Assembly (NCBI GenBank): GCA_964450715.1
Contig: CAYVFC010000035.1
Span: 1-61,657, forward strand
Source of the DNA: CAYVFC01 sp964450715
GTDB lineage: Bacteria; Myxococcota_A; Polyangia; Polyangiales; JAFGIB01
DNA length: 61,657 nucleotides
Direction of reading: 5' to 3'
Notes under the pieces: generated by a model
What the model was told of the DNA's origin: nothing
What the model saw: the letters and a program-made list of their open reading frames with translations, nothing else
Database searches by the model: none
Made by a program: the position numbers and the translations under genes
Shown here: in pieces, positions 44,551 to 51,801 of the stretch
Numbering within the stretch: the first letter of the stretch is position 1
How the letters are laid out: each line of letters opens with the position of its first letter

Positions 44551-45666
44551 TTACAGGAGCAGCGTGGCGCGCACGTCGGCGCAGGTGGCCGAGGCGTCCA
44601 GTACGACCTGATCGTAGGTGCCGTCCCCCAAGTTGTATACGGTGCGGTTGTCGTCCACGAACTGGGCCTCGGCCTGGCTGCACTCGGCGCCCGTGTCCAG
44701 GCGGCAGCCCATGATGTGGTTGTCGAACTTTGTCACGTTGGCCGTGCCGCTCGCCGAGGTACAGCCGGTGCGTTGACCCTGGAGCTGCATGACCACGCGC
44801 GTGGAGATGTAGAGCTGGTCGGCATAGGGACCGATCAGCGCCGAGACCACGCTCACCGGAGGCAGCGTGTAGGGATCGGTGCCGTTGGGAGCGCCCGTGA
44901 TCCCGATGTTGCCGTCGCCGTCCGGATCCACCGCGGTGGAGGTCATCTCGGTGCCGGTGGCCGGCCAGGGATCGTTGATCACGTCGTTCAGGGAGTAACC
45001 GATGACCGAGCCCGAGGGCTGCAAGGTGAGGGTCGCGTCACCCCGGTCGCTGCTGACCGTCCCGGTGGTGGTCGACGTCGGCATGCCGGGCGCGTCCCAG
45101 ATCGCCTCGGCGAAGTTGATCTGGACCAGTCCTCCGCCGGCCAGCGCTCCCTTGGTCAGGTCGGGCAGATTGGTGCCGCACGATTCGGTGACGCTGGTGA
45201 GGTTATAGGAGCCGTCCGGGTTGGGGGTGGGATCGGTGGTGACCTCCGAGCGCAGCCAGATGGTCGCCACGCCGTCCCCGGCCACGATCAAGGTCTCGGG
45301 CCAGGAGATGTTCACCCTGACGCGAGTGGCGGTGACCGCGGTTCCGGTATCGCATACCTCGTCTCCGCCGCCGCCAGGCGTACCGCCGGTGTCAGGCGTG
45401 CCGCTGGTGCCGGGCGTGCCGCTGATGCCGGCCTCCGCGCCGCTGGTGCCGGCGACGATTTCGCCGGTGCCGCCCACGCCCCCGGTGCCTCCGAGCGCCG
45501 GGCTCATGCCGCCCGCCGCTCCGCCGATGCCGCCGGCCGCCCCGGCCTGCCCCGGACCGGTCGCGCCGCCGCCCGCCACGCCGTTGTCGCTGCTGCTGCC
45601 ACAGCCCAGGGTCAGCACGGCCAGCAGGACGCCGGTGATGATGAGAACGAATATGCTTCTTGCCAT
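44551..45666 (-). CDS. lipoprotein with Gly/Thr-rich linker, unknown function
   Basis: About 371 aa. AAGGAGG lies 8 nt before the ATG at 45666. Signal MARSIFVLIITGVLLAVL with Cys22 (LTLGC). Then about 100 residues of GGAGG/GTSGTPGTSG linker, followed by a beta-rich body with two Ig-like blocks (VRVNISWPETLIVAGDGVATIWLRSEV; GTVSSDRGDATLTLQPSG) and a C-terminal Cys-bearing tail. No catalytic motif. Likely a surface lipoprotein; the Ig-like strands resemble invasin-type repeats but I cannot assign a family. Confidence 0.7.
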   Translation of the reverse strand: MARSIFVLIITGVLLAVLTLGCGSSSDNGVAGGGATGPGQAGAAGGIGGAAGGMSPALGGTGGVGGTGEIVAGTSGAEAGISGTPGTSGTPDTGGTPGGGGDEVCDTGTAVTATRVRVNISWPETLIVAGDGVATIWLRSEVTTDPTPNPDGSYNLTSVTESCGTNLPDLTKGALAGGGLVQINFAEAIWDAPGMPTSTTTGTVSSDRGDATLTLQPSGSVIGYSLNDVINDPWPATGTEMTSTAVDPDGDGNIGITGAPNGTDPYTLPPVSVVSALIGPYADQLYISTRVVMQLQGQRTGCTSASGTANVTKFDNHIMGCRLDTGAECSQAEAQFVDDNRTVYNLGDGTYDQVVLDASATCADVRATLLL

Positions 45667-45953
45667 CGCGAAAACCTCCTTGCTGAAAATACATGCGCTT
45701 TCGGCGGGAAATTCGTCCGTAGAAGACGACGAAGAATCCCCAATTCGCGCCATCCACCCCGCTCGTGAGCCTCGGCCCCTGCAGTGCGAGCTTCTCCCGG
45801 CTAGCTGCGCCTGCGGCATCGCGTGCGCCTTTTTCGCCGCCCGACACGCGGGTACACTGTAAAACGGCGGTCGACGAGGCTACCGTAATTACAGCGGTAT
45901 CCCGAAGACCGGCGCAGGGTTCTACCGGCGGCGGAAAGCGGTACGAACGGCAC

Positions 45954-46967
45954 GTGAACACGGTCCCCATCGTCAGGATCATTTTCCCCATCAAGGCCCT
46001 GGAGACCTATCCGGGGATCGACGTACGGGAGGTTTGTGGGCGGGTCGGCATCGATATCGACCTGTTCGGTGATCCGTCCGCGCGCGTATCGTTCGAGAAG
46101 CACACCCTGCTCTACGAGGAGGCCGCGCGGGTGACCGGCGACGAGGATTTCGGGCTGCACGCGGCCGAGCGCATGCCCATAGAGCTCTTCGACGCCCTGC
46201 CCTACCTGGGGACCAGCGCGCCAACCCTGCGCGAGGCCTTCGAGCAGGTAGAGCCCCATGCCCGCATCATGCTCGCCGGCGAGGAGCTATCGCTGGATGA
46301 GCAGGACGAAGTCGCGGTCTTCACCTACCGGATCACGGACAAGCGCACCGCCATGTACCGGCAGCGCGCCGAATCCTATTTGGCCTGGCTGGTGCGTTTC
46401 GTCCGGCGCGCGCTGAACCGCGAGGTGGGGCTGCGCGCGGTGCGCTTTCAGCACCCGCCGCCCGTTGACGTTTCCGCCCACCGGCGCTTTTTCGCCGCGC
46501 CGGTTTCTTTCAATAACCCGGCCAACCAACTGCTCTTCGACCGTGAATTGCTCGATCTACCCCTGCCGAAAGCAGACCGGTCGCTCAACAAGGTGCTGGA
46601 CCGGCACGTGTCCGTGCTGGTATCGCGGCTGGAATCGACCAAGCGGGAAGACCTGGTCGAGACGGTGAAGGCTACCATCGTCAACTCGATCGGCGACCAG
46701 AAGCTGGATCTGGGCCGGATCGCCAAAAAGCTCGGCATGAGCCCGCGCACCCTGCAGAGGCGCTTGAACGCGGCGGGCGCCTCTGCTCGCCGCATGATCG
46801 AGCAGGCCCGCTGCGATCTGGCCCGGCGCTATCTTCTCGATTCCGACCTGTCGGTAGACGAGGTGGCCTCGCGTCTCGGATACGGCAATGTGAAGGGATT
46901 TCATGCCGCCTTCCGGCGCTGGACCGGTCAGACCCCCGCCCAGTTCCGGCGGGAGCGTTCCGGATAG
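45954..46967 (+). CDS. AraC-family regulator (arabinose-binding-type N domain)
   Basis: About 337 aa. The N-terminal ligand domain (AAERMPIELFDALPYLGTSAPTLREAFEQ, AYRIT-type strands) matches the 'arabinose-binding domain' of OruR/ArgR-like AraC proteins. The C-terminal double HTH has RIAKKLGMSPRTLQRRLNAAGAS and SVDEVASRLGYGNVKGFHAAFRRWTGQTPAQFR. I choose the GTG at 45954 (start VNTVPIVRIIFP) because the longer frame to 45765 is low-complexity. It sits 155 nt before the acyl-CoA synthetase gene on the same strand, which makes that operon its likely target; this is inference. Confidence 0.85.
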   Translation: MNTVPIVRIIFPIKALETYPGIDVREVCGRVGIDIDLFGDPSARVSFEKHTLLYEEAARVTGDEDFGLHAAERMPIELFDALPYLGTSAPTLREAFEQVEPHARIMLAGEELSLDEQDEVAVFTYRITDKRTAMYRQRAESYLAWLVRFVRRALNREVGLRAVRFQHPPPVDVSAHRRFFAAPVSFNNPANQLLFDRELLDLPLPKADRSLNKVLDRHVSVLVSRLESTKREDLVETVKATIVNSIGDQKLDLGRIAKKLGMSPRTLQRRLNAAGASARRMIEQARCDLARRYLLDSDLSVDEVASRLGYGNVKGFHAAFRRWTGQTPAQFRRERSG

Positions 46968-46996
46968 TGAGACCACCCGCTACAGCGGCGAGGGGA

Positions 46997-47024
46997 CTAG
47001 AAGTGGTTTCAAAACCACTTCTAG
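46997..47024. repeat. perfect 13-bp-arm palindrome (REP-like)
   Basis: CTAGAAGTGGTTT (46997-47009), two bases, then its exact complement to 47024, preceded by GGGGA. It falls between the AraC-type gene and the acyl-CoA synthetase gene. It could act as an operator, but the GGGGAC-type flank and AT-rich body resemble the other REP-like palindromes here. Confidence 0.7.
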
Positions 47025-47119
47025 ACCGGCGAATCGGGGGCTGGCGTAAATTGCGGAAAATTTGTCGCCTCCGGGGTATCGACCTACCGCCAGGGCGCGA
47101 TAAGGTATAGACAGGGGAT

Positions 47120-48967
47120 ATGATGAATACGAAGAGCATCGTGCGAAACGCTTTTGGTTTCGTCAATTTCGCCAGCATGATCGAGCTGTACACCCGCCTG
47201 TTGCCGGGTAGAAAGCATCGTACCTTTTTCATCTTCGAGGGCGTTTCCTATTCCTACGGGGAGGTCTATGAACGGTCGCGCAGGTACGCCGATTTCTTTC
47301 TCTCGGAGAGGAGACGAGCCATCGAGAGCGGCGCTCTCGGCGAGAGGGACAGGTTCGCGCTGGGGATTTACATGGAAAATACCCCCGAGTACCTCTTCGC
47401 CTCGTTCGGCGCGGGGCTGAGCAACTCCATCCTCTTCGCCATCAACACCGGCTTTCGCGGAGAGACGCTCTCGCGGGTGATGGAACAAGCCCGGATCACC
47501 CACCTGATCGTGAACGGCGACAGCCTGAAAGAAGCGGAAAGCGCGCTGCCCACGGTCGAGCGGATACAGCACCACAACGTTCTGGTGGTCGGCGAGGACG
47601 GGGATGTCGAGGGACGAGGGTTCCGCGCGCTGGAGAAGGAGGTGGCACAGCCTCAGACCCGGGCCGCGCGAACAGAGCGGCCGCGCATCGACAACACCAG
47701 CCCGGTCCTGGTCATCTATACCTCGGGCACGACCGGGACGCCCAAGGGAGTTCCCTGCACCCACGTTAAGCTCTGGGGCGCGGGCATGGTCGTACAGGGG
47801 CACCTGCGCCTGACCCCCGAGGACCGGGGCTACATCTGCATGCCGCTCTTTCACTCCAACGCCTGGTACGTCGGCATCCTCTCGCTCTTGATTGCCGGGG
47901 GAAGCTTCGTGCTGCGGCGCAAGTTCAGCGCCAGCGCCTTTGAGCCGGACATGCTCGAGCACGGGGTCACCTTTCTCAATTACGTCGGCCAGCCCCTGCA
48001 CTACATCGTCGCAGCCCTGGAAAAGAAGTACGGGAGCGGGGAGGCGGTGGGGCAGGCCCTGGCGCGCCATCCCCGCAACCGATTCCGGATCGCCTACGGA
48101 AACGGGGCGACGGCGATCGACCGGAAAAAGCTCATCCGCTATCTCGGCATGGAGCACGTCTACGAGATATATGGATCAACCGAGGCGGTAATCACTACGG
48201 TCAACCTGCCCGGAGATCCCATCGAGAGCGTGGGCAAGGTACCCGCAGCGGTGCGCATCTTCGACGAACAGGGCCGGCAGTGCGCCCCGGGAGAGGTCGA
48301 CGAAAGGGGTCGGCTGCGCAACTACGACCAGGCGGTGGGAGAAATCGTAAAAAAGGTGGGCAGCAGCAACCTGAGATTCGACGGCTACTACGGCAACCCG
48401 GACGCCACCGAGAAGAAATTCCGCAACGGCTACTACCACTCGGGGGACCTGGGGCACATTCGCCTGGTGAACGGCAAGCGCTACCTGTACTTCAACGGGC
48501 GTACCGACGACTGGATCCGCAAGGACGGCGAGAACTTCTCGGCCGAAAACGTCCAGCATTACGCGCAGGCCATTCCCGGAGTGGATCTGGCCATCGCCTA
48601 CGGGACGCCGAGCGAGGTCTCGGACGAGAAAGTGATGGTAGCGGTCCAGCTCCATCCCGGCGGCCGCTTCGATCCGAAAGAGGTCTTCGAGTGGTACGAG
48701 AAGCAGCAGCGGCAAGGCGGGATGGATCCCAAGTGGATGCCCGACTATATCCGCATCGTCGAAACCTTCCCCGTCTCCAATACCCAGAAGATCATGGTGC
48801 GCCCCTACAAGAAGGAGAACTTCAATATCGAGCGCCATCCGGGGATGCGGATCTTCTTCCGGTCGCGCGGGGACGACAGGTACCGGGAATTGACCGAAGA
48901 GCGTTTTCGGGAGATACGCCGGGCGTTCGCCGCGAACGGGCGCGAGGCCCTGCTGGTTCAGAGCTGA
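47120..48967 (+). CDS. AMP-forming acyl-CoA synthetase
   Basis: 615 aa. ANL-superfamily adenylating enzyme: P-loop-like VIYTSGTTGTPKGVP, substrate region MPLFHSNAW, YEIYGSTEAVI (A5), YYHSGDLGHI (A7), YFNGRTDDWIRKDGENF (A8). The C-terminal region ends with VSNTQKIMVRP, the catalytic Lys region. No signal peptide. The closest relatives in style are very-long-chain/FATP-type fatty acyl-CoA synthetases; the actual acid is unknown. AGGGG spacing slightly favours the second ATG (47123). It is followed 68 nt later by the two dehydratase-type genes, so the pathway probably starts with activation of an acid to its CoA ester. Confidence 0.9.
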   Translation: MMNTKSIVRNAFGFVNFASMIELYTRLLPGRKHRTFFIFEGVSYSYGEVYERSRRYADFFLSERRRAIESGALGERDRFALGIYMENTPEYLFASFGAGLSNSILFAINTGFRGETLSRVMEQARITHLIVNGDSLKEAESALPTVERIQHHNVLVVGEDGDVEGRGFRALEKEVAQPQTRAARTERPRIDNTSPVLVIYTSGTTGTPKGVPCTHVKLWGAGMVVQGHLRLTPEDRGYICMPLFHSNAWYVGILSLLIAGGSFVLRRKFSASAFEPDMLEHGVTFLNYVGQPLHYIVAALEKKYGSGEAVGQALARHPRNRFRIAYGNGATAIDRKKLIRYLGMEHVYEIYGSTEAVITTVNLPGDPIESVGKVPAAVRIFDEQGRQCAPGEVDERGRLRNYDQAVGEIVKKVGSSNLRFDGYYGNPDATEKKFRNGYYHSGDLGHIRLVNGKRYLYFNGRTDDWIRKDGENFSAENVQHYAQAIPGVDLAIAYGTPSEVSDEKVMVAVQLHPGGRFDPKEVFEWYEKQQRQGGMDPKWMPDYIRIVETFPVSNTQKIMVRPYKKENFNIERHPGMRIFFRSRGDDRYRELTEERFREIRRAFAANGREALLVQS

Positions 48968-49035
48968 CCGCTCGCTGAAAGCAGCGCCGCGCTGGACGCG
49001 AGCGGCGGGAAGGGGTAAGGCCCCCGGTAACCAGA

Positions 49036-50181
49036 ATGTCGAACGTGACGCGCAAGCAATACATCCAGCAGCAGAAACAGGAGCGGAACCGGCCCGCGGT
49101 AGCGGTGCTGCCCGTCCACTATCCCAAGGAGATCCTGACCGCCCTGGATCTGTTGAGCGTGGAGATGTGGGGGCCGCCCGGATCGCCCGCGGCGGTGGGC
49201 ACCCGGAGGCTACAGTCCTATATCTGCTCCATCGCCAGAAACGCCATGTCCTTCATCGAGGCGGGCAAGGCGGACGTGGTGGACGGTTTTCTGGTGCCGC
49301 ACACCTGCGACAGCCTGCAGGGGCTCTCCTCGCTGCTGGCCGACTGGGGAGGCGGAGACAAGCCGATCTTCTTTTTCCAGCACCCGCGCGGCCCGCTGCG
49401 GGTTGAAGCCCGCGGCTACCTCGGCGATGAGCTCGAGGCGTTCGTCGCCTCCCTCGAGAAAGCCTTCGGTCGCACCCTTCAGCCCGAAAGATTGCGCTGG
49501 GCGCTCGAGCAGCACGAGCGGGCCGACCGGCTCCGCCGGGAGCTACTGGCCAGGCGGCGCCATTTCCCGGGAACGGATCTGGAGCTATACCGGCTGCTCA
49601 GGCGCGGCGAGTACCTGTGGGTGGACGATCACCTGGCCGAGCTAGAAACGGCGGTCGACCGCTTGTCCGAGAAGCCTACCCAGGCGGGTATCCCGGTGCT
49701 GGTCAGCGGGTACGTTCCGGAGCCGATGGGGATCCTGCAGGCGCTGAACGACGCGGGCGCCTTTGTCGCCGCGGACGACTACGCGGCGGTCGGCCGCCGG
49801 ATAGCGAACGGCGGGGGCGGGGCGGCGGTCGGGGGCGATCCGCTGCAGGGGGTCGTTTTGCGTTACCTCTCCTATCCGCCCTGCCCCACCCGATCGACGG
49901 ACAGCTCGGCTCGCGTGTCCTACCTGCTGCGGCTGGCTAAGGAGGCGGGGGTTCGAGGGGTCGTGATACACGGGATAAAGTTCTGCGAGCCCGAGCTCTT
50001 CGACGTGCCCATGATACGCGAGGCGTTCGAGCAGGAGGGAGTGCCGGTGCTGTTGCTGGAGTCGGAGCTGGAGACGACCGTTCCAGCGCAGATCGCCACC
50101 CGGATAGAGGCATTCGTCGAGGTCGTGCGAGGCAGGTCCCCGGAGCCCGTCGGGCGTGCGGACCGGAACGAGGGCATATGA
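49036..50181 (+). CDS. 2-hydroxyacyl-CoA dehydratase / benzoyl-CoA reductase-type subunit (HgdB-like)
   Basis: 381 aa. The family's Cys positions are visible: SYICSIARNAM, VPHTCDSLQGL and VIHGIKFCEPELFDVP, together the expected three-cysteine set for a [4Fe-4S] cluster. The N terminus (VAVLPVHYPKEILTALDLLSVEMWGPPG) and LVSGYVPEP match the two-domain flavodoxin-like fold. Enzymes of this type do ATP-driven one-electron chemistry on acyl-CoA thioesters. Its stop overlaps the start of the partner subunit (ATGA), which fits a heterodimer. Confidence 0.85.
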   Translation: MSNVTRKQYIQQQKQERNRPAVAVLPVHYPKEILTALDLLSVEMWGPPGSPAAVGTRRLQSYICSIARNAMSFIEAGKADVVDGFLVPHTCDSLQGLSSLLADWGGGDKPIFFFQHPRGPLRVEARGYLGDELEAFVASLEKAFGRTLQPERLRWALEQHERADRLRRELLARRRHFPGTDLELYRLLRRGEYLWVDDHLAELETAVDRLSEKPTQAGIPVLVSGYVPEPMGILQALNDAGAFVAADDYAAVGRRIANGGGGAAVGGDPLQGVVLRYLSYPPCPTRSTDSSARVSYLLRLAKEAGVRGVVIHGIKFCEPELFDVPMIREAFEQEGVPVLLLESELETTVPAQIATRIEAFVEVVRGRSPEPVGRADRNEGI

Positions 50182-51494
50182 TCGGCGAGCTACGGTATCG
50201 GTTGTCCAGGGATGCGCTGGGTCCGCTCCTGTACCGTACGGCCACGGCAGTGGCTCGGGCCAGGAAGAAGCCGAGTCCGCCGGACCCGATCTTCGGACCG
50301 CGCCTGCAATCGGAGGGCAAGCTCAGGGAGATGCTGGTCTCCCACTATCTGTCGGGGCGTTTCGCGGACGGAGCGGTGCCGGTCGCCTGGGTTACCAGCG
50401 GCGCTCCGGTGGAGCTGCTGAGGCCCTTCGGCTATCACGTGGTCTATCCGGAGAACCACGCGGCTCTGTGCGGGGCGCAGAAGGTCGCGGTGCCGTTGCA
50501 GGAAAAGGCGGAGGAAAGGGGGTACGACCGGGAGCTGTGCGGCTACGCGCGTTGCGACCTGGGCACGGCCTTCGGGGGCAAGACCCCGGTGGGCAGGCTG
50601 CCCGAGCCCGATCTGCTGGTCGCGTGCACCAATATCTGCCAGACGGTGCTGTTCTGGTACCGCGTTTTGGCCGCGCACTACCGGGTGCCGCTAGTGGTGA
50701 TCGATACGCCCTTCATCTACGGAGAGGCGCGGCCCTACCAGATCGACTACGTCGCCAAGCAGCTCGAGAGCCTGGTCGATGTCGCCGCCGGGGTGGCGAA
50801 GAAAAAGCTGGACGAGGCGCTTTTCGTCAAGGCGCTGCTGGACTCGCAGCAGGGCACGGTTCTCTGGGGAATGTGCCTGGCCCAGAGCAAGAACAAGCCC
50901 TCGCCCTGGTCGGCCTTTGATCAGTTCATCCACATGGCGCCCATCGTGGCCATGCGCGGCACGGCCGAGTGCAACGACTACTACGCCATGCTGCTGGCCG
51001 AGCTCAGGGACCGGTCGGCGCGAGGGGTGGGCTCGATACGGAAGGAGCAGCACCGGCTGCTCTGGGACAACCTGCCGGTCTGGTACCAGATGCGAGGTCT
51101 GGGCACCAAGCTGGCCGAGCGGGGATTCAACCTGATCATCGCCACCTACACCAACGCCTGGGCGGAGACCGTCTCGCTGGTCGGTGAAGGCGAGATCGAC
51201 CCGTTTCGCGCGCTGGCGCAAGCCTACATCCACGTCTTCGTCAACCGGGATCTCCCCGACCGGCTGCGGGTCATGGCGACCATGGCGCGCGAGTACGGCT
51301 GCGACGGGGTAGTGCTGCACAGCAATCGCTCCTGTAAGTCCTATTCCCTGGGCCAGGTGGATCTGCAGGAACGGTTGATCCGGGAGCACGGGGTGCCGGC
51401 GGTGATGGTGGAGGCGGACCACCTGGACTCCCGTTCCTGGGCCGAGGGCCCCATCGACACCCGGCTTCAGGCCTTCATGGAATCGTTTTCTTGA
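50178..51494 (+). CDS. 2-hydroxyacyl-CoA dehydratase / benzoyl-CoA reductase-type subunit (HgdA/BcrB-like)
   Basis: 438 aa. Conserved Cys stretches: ENHAALCGAQK, ELCGYARCDLGTAFGG, LVACTNICQT, and VVLHSNRSCKSYSLGQVD. The last is the 'N.sCr..s.gq' signature, and CGYARCDLG is typical of benzoyl-CoA reductase subunit B-type chains. Start ATG overlaps the preceding stop by 4 bp. No gene for the ASKHA-type activase (HgdC/BadFG) that injects electrons is found in the window, so activation must be supplied from elsewhere. The substrate is unknown. Confidence 0.85.
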   Translation: MIGELRYRLSRDALGPLLYRTATAVARARKKPSPPDPIFGPRLQSEGKLREMLVSHYLSGRFADGAVPVAWVTSGAPVELLRPFGYHVVYPENHAALCGAQKVAVPLQEKAEERGYDRELCGYARCDLGTAFGGKTPVGRLPEPDLLVACTNICQTVLFWYRVLAAHYRVPLVVIDTPFIYGEARPYQIDYVAKQLESLVDVAAGVAKKKLDEALFVKALLDSQQGTVLWGMCLAQSKNKPSPWSAFDQFIHMAPIVAMRGTAECNDYYAMLLAELRDRSARGVGSIRKEQHRLLWDNLPVWYQMRGLGTKLAERGFNLIIATYTNAWAETVSLVGEGEIDPFRALAQAYIHVFVNRDLPDRLRVMATMAREYGCDGVVLHSNRSCKSYSLGQVDLQERLIREHGVPAVMVEADHLDSRSWAEGPIDTRLQAFMESFS

Positions 51495-51510
51495 ATGCTA
51501 AGGGAGCACC

Positions 51511-51801
51511 ATGACGCACGATCACGACCACGGGCACGGGCACGGCCATGGGCACGACCACACGCACGACGCGGGAGACGAGATCGAAAAGTTGAAGGCG
51601 CTTCTGCCTCACTGGATCCATCACAACGAACACCACATCCATGAACGCGAACGCTGGCTGAAGGCCGTCGAGGAGCGAGGCCTGTTTGAGGTGGCGCGCG
51701 AGCTCAGGGCCTCGCTCGAGCTGGCGCGCGACGAGACCCGGCGGCTTCAGGCGGCGGACGAGCAGCTGCAGCGCGACACGAGCGACGCGAAACCCTACTG
51801 A
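51511..51801 (+). CDS. small His-rich N-terminal protein
   Basis: 96 aa. The first 20 residues are almost entirely His/Asp/Gly (HDHDHGHGHGHGHDHTHD), a metal-binding pattern, followed by a helical domain with LLPHWIHHNEHHIHERERWL and GLFEVARELRASLELARDE. Small helical proteins with an 'LPHWIEHN..H' pattern exist next to other metal-related genes. GGGAG precedes the ATG; the gap to the dehydratase-type subunit is 16 nt, so it is almost certainly in the operon. A metal-storage or metallochaperone role is inference. Its 3' end overlaps the convergent membrane-protein gene by 7 bp. Confidence 0.7.
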   Translation: MTHDHDHGHGHGHGHDHTHDAGDEIEKLKALLPHWIHHNEHHIHERERWLKAVEERGLFEVARELRASLELARDETRRLQAADEQLQRDTSDAKPY

